Of a stretch of DNA of 64,000 nt, positions 19,160 to 30,011 are shown piece by piece. Position 1 is the first letter of the stretch. The number at the start of each line of letters is the position of its first letter. The notes beneath the pieces were generated by a model, which saw only the letters and a list, made by a program, of their open reading frames with translations, was not told the DNA's origin and ran no database searches. Position numbers and translations under genes: made by a program. Source of the DNA: Pythium myriotylum. Its lineage: Eukaryota; Oomycota; Peronosporomycetes; Pythiales; Pythiaceae. Location of the stretch: contig JALJCQ010000028.1 of the NCBI GenBank assembly GCA_023091665.1, forward strand, positions 124,001-188,000, written 5' to 3'.

Positions 19160-22100
19160 ATGGGACTCGACGACGACATCGCCGAGGCCGCTAGGCTCGC
19201 GCGCCGCGAAAGTGAGGTCCACGAGGCCACGGAGCTGCTTCGTTCACTCACCAAGCGCTTCCGTGACGTTCTCGCGGCGCTCCGACACGCCGCCGAGAGC
19301 GAGAGCAAGAGCGAGGGGGAAGGTGTGGCGCGCGAGACGCGAGACAGGGCGGAGAAGATCTTCGAGCAGGCCGTGAGAACGCTCGTGTACGTGGTGGGGA
19401 GACAGAAGACCCTGCCGCTGGCGTCGCGCGTGCTCGAGGCGGAGAGCCTAGCGAGAGACGTGGCGGAGTTGCATGGTGAGAAGAACGAGAAGGGCGAGAG
19501 CGTGGGTGGACTCGATGGCGTGCTGGTTGCGTTGGCTGAGCGCGTGGACGAGAGCAAGTGGCGTCGGCAGTTGGAGCAAGAGAAGCGAGAGCACGTGGAT
19601 CTGCTGCGCGAGTCCATCAGAGAGGTGAGAGAAGTGCTCGGAGCAGATGAGTCGATGGCGCGCGAGACGATCGTGCTGCTGAAGCACGCGCAAGCGTACG
19701 GTCGCTGGAATGCACTGGCGGATGAGCTGTGGGCTGTGGTGGAGCCATTCGCGGCAAGAATGGACAATCAAGATCACTTGCTGGAGTTGCCGGCGTGGTT
19801 CATCCCGGAGAGCGACATCGTGTTCCGTTCTCGGATGCTCGATCGAGGTGGGTTCGCGACCATCCACAACGCAGTGTGGGACGGCTGCAGCGTCGTGGTC
19901 AAGGTGGTGCAGGACATCAATATCCATCAGATTAAGCAACTGAAGCAGTTGGTGACGGAGGTGGAGATCGGGTATGGATTGTCCCATCCGCACGTGATCA
20001 AGATGTATGGCGCGTGCCATACGCGGTCGCCGCCGCTGATCGTGTGCGAGTTCGCGAAGTACGGCAACATGAGCGACTATTTGCATCGGTATGGTGAGAC
20101 GGCGCCTAAGTGGCGGTTGTTGTACGAGGCGGCATTGGGTTTGCAGTTTTTGCACAGGAACAAGATCGTTCATGGTGATATGAAGCTGAACAATATCTTG
20201 ATCACAGCTGACATCAAAGCGAAGGTGGGCGATTTTGGCTTGAGTCGCCGGAGAGAGTCGCCGACGGCATCGTATTTGTACAATGATGGTGGTGGCAGTG
20301 ACGGTGGTGGTGCGATTCGATGGCGTGCACCCGAGTGTTTCCGCACGAAGCCGACGTTTGCGTCGGACGTGTACTCGTTCGGGATGTGCATTTACGAGGC
20401 AGTTGCAGGCGAGATTCCGTACGAAGAGGTGCCTGCGAACAGGGAAGTGCAGCGTATGATCTGTGATGGCGAGTTGCCTTGTCGTCCGGATAATGTGGAT
20501 GATGAGGTGTGGGATCTGATTGAGAGAATGACGCGGTTGGATCCGGAGAGTCGATCTAGTTTGCGGAGCGTCGTGGGTGCGCTGAAGGAGTTGAGCAGCC
20601 GAGAGGATGTGGGTTCGTCTGGTGGTCTTATTGCCACTGTGGATGATAAAGCATCGGTGATGAAGTCGACAACGTTGTCCGAGTGCAGTGTTGGAAGTGT
20701 GAAAGCAAACGAAGTTGTGGTGACTGAGGCGTTTGCGTCTGTGGCCGAGGTAGTCGAAGCGCTGCGTCAGACTGAGGATCCAGGCCGTCAACTACGAGGT
20801 CTAAAATGGATTTTTCGTAACAGCATCGTAGAAGAGACATACGCTCAACTGTTTGCCGATGGCGGAGTCCCTGTTTTGAAACGGATCGCTGAGAACGCGG
20901 ATGCCCCCTTTGCGTTTAAGTTCTACGCACTTGATCTATTGGATAGCATCAACAACAGCGTGCTGTCTGGTTCCATGGCATCTCATGTGAACCAGATCAA
21001 AGCAGCTTTACGTCGGCCTGATGTGGTCGAGTTGTCTGCTCTGTACGATCAGATGGCGGACGAGACGTCACGTGAGGCTCGACTGGAAGCGATCGAAGTG
21101 TTCTCGATCTGTTGTGAACAGAAGCTGATTGATGGTGAGATCAACGTAAATCACATCGTCTTGGAGCTGCTCCGGTTATTGAAGGTTGACGACGCTCAAG
21201 TGAATGCGGCAGCAGCGTATGCGTTTTGTTATATGGCCCACGGAAACAACATGTCGAAGAATGCGTTATTACGAGAATCAATCGGGCCATTAGTGTCTAT
21301 GCTCGAGTCAAGCGAACATCGCAGCAGGCAGTGTGCGTCTCTCGCTCTGGGGAACATCGCCGCTATCTCTCCCGAGAATAGTGTTGTGATTGCGAATGCT
21401 GATGCGATTGTTCCGTTGATTGAACTGCTGAGAACGGGATCTGATGCGTGCAAGGAACGGGCCGCGTATACACTTGGTCAGATCGCTGTAAACTCTTCCG
21501 AGAACAGTGTTGCTGTCGGGAGGGCTGGTGGGATCGCTCTGTTGATTGAGCTGCTGAAGACGGGATCGGATGCCTGCAAAGAAGAGGCCGCGCGTGCACT
21601 CGGTAACGTCGCTGTGAACTCCCCTGAGAACAAAGTTGCGATCGTGAGAGCTGGGGGGATCGTTTCGTTGGTTGAGCTGCTCAAATCGGAATCGTGTGCG
21701 TGCAAACAACGGGCTGCGTATGAACTTGGTCAGGTCGCTTCTGACTCTCCCGAGAATAGTGTTGCTATTGCGAAAGCTGGCGGTATCGCTTTGTTAATTG
21801 AGCTGCTGAGAACAGGATCAGATGCGTGCAAACAACGGGCTGCGTATACACTTGGTCAGATCGCAGTTGACTGTCCCGAGAACTGTATTGCTATTGCGAG
21901 GGCTGGTGGGATCGCTCTGTTGATTGAACGGCTGAAGACGGGATCGGATGCCTGCAAAGAAGAGGCTGCGCGTGCACTCGGTAACGTCGCCGTTGACTCT
22001 CCTGAGAACACAGTTGCTATTGCGAGAGCTGGGGGGATCGTTCCTTTGGTCGAGCTACTGAAGTCGGAATCGGATGCGTCGAAACAATGGGCTGCGTTTG

Positions 22101-24658
22101 CACTTGGTGAGGTCGCGGTTGACTCTCCCGAAAACAGTGTTGCGATTGCGAGGGCTGACGGGATCGCTCCGTTGATTGAGCTGCTGAAGACAGGATTGGG
22201 TGCATGCAAAGAATGGGCTGCATACGCTCTCGGTAATGTCGCTGTGAACTCTCCTGAGAACAAAGTTGTGATCGCGAGAACTGGCGGTATCGCTCCGTTG
22301 ATTGAGCTGCTGAAGACGGGATCGGATCCATGCAGAGAATGGGCCGCGTATGCACTTGGTCAGATCGCTGTAAACTCTTCCAAAAACAGTTTTGCTATTG
22401 CGAGAGCTGGCGGGATCGCTTTGTTGATTGAGCTGCTGAAGACGGGGTCGGATGCCTGCAAAGAAAAGGCCGCGCGTGCACTGGGTAACGTCGCTGTGAA
22501 CTCCCCTGAGAATAAAGTTGCGATCGCGAAGGCTGACGGGATTCCTCTATTGATCAAGCTGCTGAAGACAGGATCGGATGCGCGCAAAGAATGGGCTGTG
22601 TATGCACTTGGTAACGTCACTGTTGACTCTCCCGAGAACAGTCTTACGATCGCGAGGGCTGGCGGGATCGCTCTGTTGATTGAGCTGCTGAGAACGGGAA
22701 CTGATGCGTGCAAAGAATGGGCTGCTTATGCACTTGGTCAGATCGCTGTAAACTCTTCCGAGAACAGTGTTGCTGTCGCGAGGGCTGGTGGTATCGCTCT
22801 GTTGATTGAGCTGCTGAAGACGGGATCGGATGCCTGCAAAGAAGAGGCCGCGCGTGCACTCGGTAACGTCGCTGTGAACTCCCCTGAGAACAAAGTTGCG
22901 ATCGTGAGAGCTGGGGGGATCGTTTCGTTGGTTGAGCTGCTCAAATCGGAATCGTGTGCGTGCAAACAACGGGCTGCGCTTGCACTCGGTAACGTTGCTG
23001 TGAACTCTCCCGAGAATAGTGTTGCTATTGCGAAAGCTGGCGGTATCGCTCCGTTGATTGAGCTGCTAAAGTCTGGTTTGGATCCGTGCATAGAAGAGGC
23101 GACGCGTGCACTTGGTAACGTCGCTGTGAACTGTCCTGACAACAGAGTTCTGATCGCGAGGGCTGGTGGGATCGCTCCGTTGATTGAGCTACTGAAGTCG
23201 GAATCGGATGCGTGTAAACATCGGGCTGCGTATGCACTTGGTAACGTCGCTGTGAACTCTTCCGAGAACAAAGTTTCGATCGCGAGAGCTGGGGGGATCG
23301 TTTCGTTGATTGTGCTGCTGAGGACGGGATCGGATGCATGCAAGGAAGAGGCCGCGCGTGCACTCGGTAACGTCGCTGTTGACTCTCCCGAGATCAGTGT
23401 TGCTGTCGCGAGGGCTGGCGGTATCGCTCCGTTGATTGAGCTGCTGAAGACGGGATCGGATGCCTGCAAAGAATGGGCTGCGCGCGCACTCGGTGACGTT
23501 TGTGGCAACTCCTCGGGAAACCGTGTTGTAATCGTGAGGACTGGCGGGATCGCCCCGTTAATTGAGCTGCTAAAGACAGGATCGGATGCGTGCAAAGAAT
23601 GGGCTGCATACGCACTAGGCAACGTCGCTGTGAACTCTCCCGAGAACAGTCTTACGATCGCGAGGGCTGGCGGGATCGCTCTGTTGATTGAGCTGCTGAG
23701 AACGGGAACTGATGCGTGCAAAGAATGGGCTGCTTATGCACTTGGTCAGATCGCTGTAAACTCTTCCGAGAACAGTGTTGCTGTCGCGAGGGCTGGTGGT
23801 ATCGCTCTGTTGATTGAGCTGCTGAAGACGGGATCGGATGCCTGCAAAGAAGAGGCCGCGCGTGCACTCGGTAACGTCGCTGTGAACTCCCCTGAGAACA
23901 AAGTTGCGATCGTGAGAGCTGGGGGGATCGTTTCGTTGGTTGAGCTGCTCAAATCGGAATCGTGTGCGTGCAAAGAGTGGGCTGCGTATGAACTTGGTCA
24001 GGTCGCTTCTGACTCTCCCGAGAATAGTGTTGCTATTGCGAAAGCTGGCGGTATCGCTTTGTTAATTGAGCTGCTGAGAACGGGATCAGATGCGTGCAAG
24101 GAACGGGCCGCGTATACACTTGGTCAGATCGCTGTTGACTGTCCCGAGAACTGTATTGCTATTGCGAGGGCTGGTGGTATCGCTCTGTTGATTGAACGGC
24201 TGAAGTCGGGATCGGATGCGTGCAAGGAACAGGCTGCGCGTGCACTCGGTAACGTCGGTGGCAACTCCCCTGAGAAGAGAGATGCGATCGTGAAAGCTGG
24301 CGGTATCGCTCCGTTGATTGAACTTCTTAAGACGGGATCAGATGCGTCCAAACAATGGGCTGCGTATGCACTTTGCCAAGTTGCTATTAATTCTCCGGAG
24401 AACAGTGTTGCTATTACGAGGGCTGGCGGGATCGCTCCGTTGATTCAACTGATTAAGACAGGATCAGATGGATGCAGGTTAAAGGCTGCGGACGTTCTCT
24501 CTGCGATGAGTTTGGAGTCGTCGGTTGCGAAGGAAATCATAGATACTGGTGCGGTGCCCGTGTTCAAGAACCTCCGTCACGACAAACGTATTGGCAGACA
24601 CGCGAAGACGATACTGAAGAACCTTGGTTATGGAGGCATGTGGAGGATCTTCGCTTAA
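19160..24658 (+). CDS. K3: helical-domain / TKL kinase / 25-unit ARM-repeat protein
   Basis: 1832 residues from the ATG at 19160 (MGLDDDIAEAARLARRES); the frame is open upstream but lacks an ATG. Residues 1-200 are a predicted helical bundle. The kinase is at about 222-478: RGGFATIH loop, Lys248 (VVVKV), EVEIG helix-C Glu, HGD 338-340, DFG 358-360, APE 390-392. Residues 480-740 form a linker and degenerate ARM repeats. Then come 25 in-frame 42-residue ARM units and a conserved cap (KTILKNLGYGG). No introns are evident in the coding part. Likely an intracellular TKL-type signalling kinase whose ARM array binds peptides or proteins. Nearly identical in its ARM part to K6, including unit number. 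Confidence 0.92.
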   Translation: MGLDDDIAEAARLARRESEVHEATELLRSLTKRFRDVLAALRHAAESESKSEGEGVARETRDRAEKIFEQAVRTLVYVVGRQKTLPLASRVLEAESLARDVAELHGEKNEKGESVGGLDGVLVALAERVDESKWRRQLEQEKREHVDLLRESIREVREVLGADESMARETIVLLKHAQAYGRWNALADELWAVVEPFAARMDNQDHLLELPAWFIPESDIVFRSRMLDRGGFATIHNAVWDGCSVVVKVVQDINIHQIKQLKQLVTEVEIGYGLSHPHVIKMYGACHTRSPPLIVCEFAKYGNMSDYLHRYGETAPKWRLLYEAALGLQFLHRNKIVHGDMKLNNILITADIKAKVGDFGLSRRRESPTASYLYNDGGGSDGGGAIRWRAPECFRTKPTFASDVYSFGMCIYEAVAGEIPYEEVPANREVQRMICDGELPCRPDNVDDEVWDLIERMTRLDPESRSSLRSVVGALKELSSREDVGSSGGLIATVDDKASVMKSTTLSECSVGSVKANEVVVTEAFASVAEVVEALRQTEDPGRQLRGLKWIFRNSIVEETYAQLFADGGVPVLKRIAENADAPFAFKFYALDLLDSINNSVLSGSMASHVNQIKAALRRPDVVELSALYDQMADETSREARLEAIEVFSICCEQKLIDGEINVNHIVLELLRLLKVDDAQVNAAAAYAFCYMAHGNNMSKNALLRESIGPLVSMLESSEHRSRQCASLALGNIAAISPENSVVIANADAIVPLIELLRTGSDACKERAAYTLGQIAVNSSENSVAVGRAGGIALLIELLKTGSDACKEEAARALGNVAVNSPENKVAIVRAGGIVSLVELLKSESCACKQRAAYELGQVASDSPENSVAIAKAGGIALLIELLRTGSDACKQRAAYTLGQIAVDCPENCIAIARAGGIALLIERLKTGSDACKEEAARALGNVAVDSPENTVAIARAGGIVPLVELLKSESDASKQWAAFALGEVAVDSPENSVAIARADGIAPLIELLKTGLGACKEWAAYALGNVAVNSPENKVVIARTGGIAPLIELLKTGSDPCREWAAYALGQIAVNSSKNSFAIARAGGIALLIELLKTGSDACKEKAARALGNVAVNSPENKVAIAKADGIPLLIKLLKTGSDARKEWAVYALGNVTVDSPENSLTIARAGGIALLIELLRTGTDACKEWAAYALGQIAVNSSENSVAVARAGGIALLIELLKTGSDACKEEAARALGNVAVNSPENKVAIVRAGGIVSLVELLKSESCACKQRAALALGNVAVNSPENSVAIAKAGGIAPLIELLKSGLDPCIEEATRALGNVAVNCPDNRVLIARAGGIAPLIELLKSESDACKHRAAYALGNVAVNSSENKVSIARAGGIVSLIVLLRTGSDACKEEAARALGNVAVDSPEISVAVARAGGIAPLIELLKTGSDACKEWAARALGDVCGNSSGNRVVIVRTGGIAPLIELLKTGSDACKEWAAYALGNVAVNSPENSLTIARAGGIALLIELLRTGTDACKEWAAYALGQIAVNSSENSVAVARAGGIALLIELLKTGSDACKEEAARALGNVAVNSPENKVAIVRAGGIVSLVELLKSESCACKEWAAYELGQVASDSPENSVAIAKAGGIALLIELLRTGSDACKERAAYTLGQIAVDCPENCIAIARAGGIALLIERLKSGSDACKEQAARALGNVGGNSPEKRDAIVKAGGIAPLIELLKTGSDASKQWAAYALCQVAINSPENSVAITRAGGIAPLIQLIKTGSDGCRLKAADVLSAMSLESSVAKEIIDTGAVPVFKNLRHDKRIGRHAKTILKNLGYGGMWRIFA
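21386..24535 (+). repeat. ARM minisatellite-like array of K3, 25 x 126 bp
   Basis: The PL(I/V) codons at the first and last units are separated by exactly 24 x 126 bp. Units keep the core xAGGIxxLIELLKTGSDAC. They vary at the residues corresponding to x, y and z in CKExAAyALGzI: x = R, E, W, K or Q; y = Y, R, F or L; z = N, Q, E or D. All units are in frame and contain no stop. Confidence 0.92.
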
Positions 24659-25305
24659 TATGCGTCAGCGTAGTGATGCAGAACGATCTGAAGCAGTCCC
24701 TTTCCGTTCTCTTTTGGGTACTTTGTCGTTTCACAAAAACCCGAGCAATGGAGTAAAGCGATCGCCGGCCAGTCCGGTCTGAGTCGCAATATTTCACTTC
24801 TTTGTCGCAAGCAGCTGACGAGTGCGATCGATTTCTGTGGCCGCTGATGCAACCGCAACTGACAAACATGCAAATGGTTTATCATTCTCGATCGTTGCTC
24901 CGGTCTTGCGAAGAAGATAACGGCGACACTAGAGTTTTTCGTAGCTCGAAAGTCGAGCCGTGACGAAGATATTGATGAAGGCTAACGCTGATTTCTGCGG
25001 GTGTATATGAAGCGACAAACGAAGCCAGCACCTAGCCAGGTGGTCATGTACAGGTACTCGCCTTTTTGAAGTCCGGTCTGTGGCACGCGTGGCGATATTG
25101 CTTGCACATCAACAGTATTTCGATCAACGCCAGAGGTTCATGCAAGGTCTACTCAGCATCCCTGGCTCGCGAAAGAATTGAGCAGATACGACCGTGGCTG
25201 GCGCACCACACATATCGCTTGCATGGTACGTCGTCGCGTTTGCTCGTGCCTTCTCTCAGAAGAACGACCGTATCACACGAAAGGCTCGAGATAAATCGCA
25301 CTGGT
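24659..25305. other. K3 trailer and Q1 downstream region
   Basis: Closely matched by 56003-56600 downstream of K6, so it was duplicated with it. AGTAAA at 24755 may be a weak polyadenylation signal where K4/K5 have AATAAA. The part from about 25066 is the decayed 3' continuation of Q1 on the minus strand. Confidence 0.55.
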
Positions 25306-25995
25306 TCACGAGACGCGAGACTGCGTTGGATCCTGTGTCATAGCCAGGTGGACTTGCTGTGGCTGGGTTGCTCCCGCTTGAAACCTCACGCACTCGCTCT
25401 CCGCGAGCTTCGCATAGGTGGTCGACGAGTCCAGTGACGCGAAGAACCGGAACTGCCACACGCAGCGCATGTTCGTGAGCGGCCCGACCGGCACCGAGTC
25501 GACGCTTTTGCCGCCGGTCCACCTCCAGTCAATGTAGTCGTGGTCTGCCGATAGATAGGTCTCGTTGTCCATGCAGTACGCGCCGATCCAGTCGCTCTCG
25601 GTCCCTGGTCGTCCGTGCACCTGGTACGAGACCGTGAGCTTGTCCATGTGGTCGATCGTCGTGCTCGACACACGCATGGTCACTCGCGGCACTGCATCCA
25701 ATTGCACTGCGTCGGTGTCTTCCCATCGCGCGACTCGCTGTCGAAAGGCCGTGAAGAGCGGATTCGTGGGCTCTTTCTCTCGATCAACAAAACTGCAGCG
25801 CGACAACGCGCACGGCGCGGCGTCGAGCTCGGCGTGGAGCGTCCACGCGCCGCCGCGACGCGCGTTGTCGACGTGGCGCGCGGCGTGCGAGGCGCTGGCC
25901 ACTGGCAGCAGCAGCAGCAGCAGGGCGACGAGCATCGTGGGCGATGTCGAGGCTCGCTTCCATCGACGACCTTTGGCGCCAGTTGGTGTAGCCAT
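25306..25995 (-). pseudogene. Q1: N-terminal purple acid phosphatase remnant
   Basis: Starts at the ATG at 25995 (MATPTGAKGRRWKRA, then a hydrophobic MLVALLLLLLPVASASHA signal segment) and matches the PAP N-terminal region (DWIGAYCMDNET, DYIDWRW, PLTNMRCVWQFRFF). Compared with Q2/Q3, a Trp codon has become TGA (VSW to VS-stop), ending the frame before the metallophosphatase domain. Downstream sequence retains recognisable PAP-like DNA to about 25150. It lies head-to-head with P4 across 687 bp. Confidence 0.8.
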
Positions 25996-26682
25996 GACCT
26001 CTGAGAGATGATATGGCGTCGCTGGTGGGGGCATCTTCTGCAGAGCAGGCGAGCTGAACGACCTCAATGAGTCTGTTTCCCCGTGTAAACCGATACGGTC
26101 GCGACGATTCGTTTCGACCGACGCGAGGCAGCTGTACCCATCATCAAAGGGCCAGCAGGGTGTCCACGTATGCGACAACAGAGGTCCGCTCTGTTGGACA
26201 CACGGAGCCCTGTCCTTGCGCCCAGGAGCGTGGCTTTTCTATGTCGACTCACCTAATCCAGTTCTAAGAACCCACTATCAACTCATACAAGTGATCTTCA
26301 TGCCTCCATCCACTGCAATACCACGCACTTCAGCCATCCCGAAAGGGACTCCGATCCGTCGGGAGCCTCGACATCAACTCTCACAGGTCCCATCAGTCAA
26401 CTCACCTCTCCATGGAGCCATGAGCTCACTTGACGGTGAGTCACGCCGTCGCAGATGCCACTCGGCCGTGTCCCAGTGATCAGCGGCACAGGAAGACAAC
26501 GCGCCGCGAGTCCAACGGCCGCCGCAGCGGATGCCGCTCCGTCGCGCGTCGCTCTCGCTCTCGCGCACGAGCAGTTTCCGAGCCTCCGCCTTCCCAGGTG
26601 AGCCGTTTCTCGGACCAACCGCCGCGAGGACGATGACGGTTCCGGATCGCGCCATTCCGCTATTATCCGCCTTCTCCATCTC
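25996..26682. promoter_or_regulatory. Divergent intergenic region between Q1 and P4
   Basis: A shared upstream region for minus-strand Q1 and plus-strand P4; the same arrangement occurs at 37527-38189 (Q2/P5). Relative to that copy it has an extra stretch of about 27 bp near 26107-26134. No precise promoter element can be assigned. Confidence 0.5.
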
Positions 26683-28626
26683 ATGGCTGCAACAAGTATC
26701 GCGACGACGCTCGTGCTGTTGGCCGCGACAGTGCTCAGTGGCTCACCAGTGGTCACTGGAGCTGCTAACGTCACTTTCCGCAACCGCGCCCACGAGATCG
26801 TCCGTGGAGGCGCTTGGCTCTACCACGACGGCGCAGGACCGTGTGGGTCCGACCCGCACCGAGCTGGATGCTCGTTCTCAGCGAACGCTGCGACTGCCCA
26901 CGTGAGCGTGGCTGCGAGCCAGGCCCCGCAGGGCTCGCTCTCGGTCGCGCTGCAAGTCTCCAAGACGGTCATCGACCAACTCGAGTCGGTGAACGTCAGC
27001 GTGACGTACAGCAGCAAGTACACAGCTACGGCGCTCGACTGGATCGGTGCGTACTGTGTCGACGACGAAGCGACACCGATGGCCGACAGCGAGTTCCTCG
27101 ACTACGTGTACGCGAATGCGACCGACAGCGCCGGCAAGATCAAGTTCGGGCCGCTCGTCAACATGCGCTGCTCTTGGCAGTTCCGGTACTTCACGCAGAA
27201 CGGCAGCGACGCCTACGTCAAGCTGGCTACTTCGTCCTTCATCCGGTTCCGCGACGGCCACCTCCAGCCTCTCCACGTGCATGCGGCCAAGACCGAGAAG
27301 GCGAACGAGATCCGCGTCATGTGGGTCAGCGGCGAGACGCCCAATCGCCCGTTCGTCGAGTACGGCGAGTCTGCGACGCAGCTGACCAAGCGAGCGATCG
27401 CAGCCAAGGGCGAGTCGTACAACGCGTCCGACATGTGCGAGGCTCCGGCGACGACCGTGGCCGCTCACCTCTACCGCAACCCAGGCATCATGTACTCGGC
27501 TGTGATCTCGGGTCTCAACGATACATCGACGTACTACTACCGCGTGTGCAGCGGCGCGAACAGGGACGACGGTCCCTGCAGTCAAGTGTTCAAGCTGAAG
27601 ACGCCGCCGACACCAGGCAAGCAGGACGCTCCAGCCAGCTTCTTCGTGTATGGCGACCTCGGCGACTGGACGGTCCACGCGACCGGTCCGTACTCGTCGA
27701 AGCGATCGGCCGCGACCATGGAGCTGATCCGTCGTGACATGGACTCGAAGGATGGAGATGCCAACTACGTCGCGGTTGTCCACGTCGGCGATCTGTCGTA
27801 CGGCAAAGGCTCGACGTACTTGTGGGACCAGTTCGGTGCACTCATCCAGCCCGTGGCCGCCGAGATCCCGTACATGGTCGGCATCGGCAACCATGAGTAC
27901 GTGTACGTGAGTGGCGGCGAGGGCAAAGACCCGTCGGGAGCTGGCAAGACGAACGGGTTCCACCCATCGGAGGGCAACTACGCGCAAGACTCGCAGGGCG
28001 AGTGCGGTGTGCCGGCGGACAAGCGGTTCTTGATGCCAGCGAACGGCAACCGCATGTTCTGGTGGAGCACGGAGATGGGACTCGTCCACCACACGATGAT
28101 CAGCAGCGAGCACGACTACACGCCCGGGTCGGAGATGTACGAGTGGCTCGTGAACGACTTGAAGAGCGTGGACCGCAAGAAGACTCCGTGGCTGTTCCTG
28201 CACTTGCACCGACCCATGTACACGTCGGAGAAGTACGAGTCGGACAACAAGGTGTCCAAGTATCTTCGCAAGAACCTGGAGAAGCTGTTGGCCGAGTACG
28301 TTGTGGATGCTGTCTTCAGTGGCCATTACCACGCGTACGAGTTGACGTGTCCGGTGTACGGCGAGGAGTGTCATTTTGAGATGCTGGAGAACGGTCTCCA
28401 CAAGGCCCACGCGCCAGTCCATATCATGGTGGGGTCTGCTGGGGCAGACATCGACGATGTCGGATACTACGATGTGCCATGGCGAGTGGATGCACAGCAG
28501 GAGTATGGCTACGGCCGTGTGCACGTGTTCAACGCAAGCCACGCGAAGTGGGAGTTTGTTCGAAATCGCGACGAGATCGTGGCGAGTGAGACGTGGATCA
28601 TCAGCGACCACGACTGGGAGGTCTGA
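26683..28626 (+). CDS. P4: secreted purple acid phosphatase
   Basis: 647 residues. A signal peptide (about residues 1-26) is followed by the PAP fibronectin-like domain (DWIGAYC at 119-125) and the metallophosphatase domain. Metal-ligand motifs: GDLGDW (Asp325), VGDLSY (Asp370, Tyr373), GNHE 402-405, HLH 507-509 and GHYHAY 547-552. All expected ligands are present, so it should be an active secreted acid phosphatase. It is nearly identical to P5, the two differing by a few residues (for example SGSPV/SGSPL, GETPN/GETAN). It precedes K4 by 1.5 kb in the same orientation and faces Q1 head-to-head. Confidence 0.95.
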   Translation: MAATSIATTLVLLAATVLSGSPVVTGAANVTFRNRAHEIVRGGAWLYHDGAGPCGSDPHRAGCSFSANAATAHVSVAASQAPQGSLSVALQVSKTVIDQLESVNVSVTYSSKYTATALDWIGAYCVDDEATPMADSEFLDYVYANATDSAGKIKFGPLVNMRCSWQFRYFTQNGSDAYVKLATSSFIRFRDGHLQPLHVHAAKTEKANEIRVMWVSGETPNRPFVEYGESATQLTKRAIAAKGESYNASDMCEAPATTVAAHLYRNPGIMYSAVISGLNDTSTYYYRVCSGANRDDGPCSQVFKLKTPPTPGKQDAPASFFVYGDLGDWTVHATGPYSSKRSAATMELIRRDMDSKDGDANYVAVVHVGDLSYGKGSTYLWDQFGALIQPVAAEIPYMVGIGNHEYVYVSGGEGKDPSGAGKTNGFHPSEGNYAQDSQGECGVPADKRFLMPANGNRMFWWSTEMGLVHHTMISSEHDYTPGSEMYEWLVNDLKSVDRKKTPWLFLHLHRPMYTSEKYESDNKVSKYLRKNLEKLLAEYVVDAVFSGHYHAYELTCPVYGEECHFEMLENGLHKAHAPVHIMVGSAGADIDDVGYYDVPWRVDAQQEYGYGRVHVFNASHAKWEFVRNRDEIVASETWIISDHDWEV

Positions 28627-28881
28627 AGGGGGTGCACCTCTGAGGAAAGGTTAGAGTAGAAGAACAGCATTGTAGATTGGTAAACTATAGGTACTGCAAG
28701 GTAGTTCAACGTAACATCATAAGGCCTTCCAGAGAGAGACCACGAGAATAGAAGGCAATTCTTGAGATTCCGAGTGAACGCAACGACGAGAGTTGCTTGT
28801 TCTGATGGGTTAACTTACCCCAGCAAGCGATCAGAAAATGCGAAAGCTCATCTTCCTGCTCTCGGCTTCTCGTAGCACGCG

Positions 28882-29112
28882 TTATTGCCGTGCATGTGAA
28901 TGATCTCGACAATGTGCATGACGAGCATTTGCTGGAGGACTGTATTCTTGTGCTCGTTGGCCCCGACAGACGCCCTGTTGATTGAAATTTTGTGACGACA
29001 CGACCTTGCGCACTTTAATCTCGCCCTTTTCGTACTTTGGCACTTTGGGCTTAATCATCAGCGAGACGACCAGCGGCGCCATGACGCGCTCGATGAGCAC
29101 AGGTACGACCAC
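28882..29112 (-). pseudogene. Possible remnant of an unrelated coding sequence
   Basis: The minus strand reads VPVLIERVMAPLVVSLMIKP then KVPKYEKGEIKVRKVVSS; after a likely frame change near 28970 it reads EHKNTVLQQMLVMHIVEIIH. The composition looks protein-like rather than random. The family is not recognised. An identical copy is at 40389-40619. Confidence 0.3.
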
Positions 29113-29299
29113 GCTTGCTGACGCTGCTCGAGCTCAGTGAACGGATCTCTCTTGATAGCACGAGCAACACGCTTGGAAACACTATTCAGCACAAGAAAGC
29201 TCACGTTGCATCATCATCGTCGCCTGCGTGACTGCTCCATCGATTGTGAACATCGGCTCCTGCCACGACGCCGGAGAAACAAAGCTTCTCGATCATTCG

Positions 29300-30011
29300 A
29301 CGTCGACGGTCGCGACATCCACAGCAGCACGGAAGCAAGATCCACAGAACTCTCTTTTCAGTCGGTGAGTCCAGCGAGTCACCCAGCCCAACTGATTCAC
29401 TTCCCATCCCCCTCTCATCTTACCTCAGTATCTCTCGCTTCCTCCACCCACTCCACACGCTCCCTGTCTACTCATCTACGCGACCTCTTCCCTCCTCCTT
29501 TCCCAGCAGCAAACGAGACCTCCCACCGAAGAACAGCATGGCCCCGCACTCCCCGACGCTCTCGGTCCCTCCGAGCCTCCCTTGCTCGGGAGGTAGACAT
29601 CATACACGGGGTTGGCGAGCTTGTAGTTTCTAGCGAGTCGTCTTACACGGCGTAGAAGCGAGCGCAACGAGGAGTGTTCTGGCGAGTCAAAGGCTCACCC
29701 GCTGGGGGGATCGGAGAATATAATAGCTCCTCTCACTTCCATCCACAGCAGCACGGAAGCAAGATCCACAGAACTCTCTTTTCAGTCGGTGAGTCCAGCG
29801 AGTCACCCAGCCCAACTGATTCACTTCCCATCCCCCTCTCATCTTACCTCAGTATCTCTCGCTTCCTCCACCCACTCCACACGCTCCCTCTCTACTCATC
29901 TACGCGACCTCTTCCCTCCTCCTTTCCCAGCAGCAAACGAGACCTCCCACCGAAGAACAGCATGGCCCCGCACTCCCCGACGCTCTCGGTCCCTCCTCCT
30001 TCCGTCTCATA
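29300..30011 (+). promoter_or_regulatory. Duplicated leader/promoter of K4
   Basis: The leader block (CACAGCAGCACGGAAGCAAG through GTGAGT, the CT-rich tract, TTTCCCAG and the MAPHSP uORF start) occurs at about 29316-29580 and again at 29741-29998. Between them is a 160-bp segment containing ATATAATA (29718-29725) that also occurs upstream of K7 and, in part, at 52322-52413. K5, otherwise the twin of K4, has only one leader copy. The proximal donor GTGAGT is at 29789, the acceptor ends at 29930 and the short uORF is 29962-30012. Confidence 0.6.

Noticed and set aside
26878..28611. 577-codon minus-strand frame over P4, with equivalents over P1 and P5
   Set aside because: Antisense shadow of GC-rich PAP codons; no domain signature, and the sense strand has complete PAP motifs.
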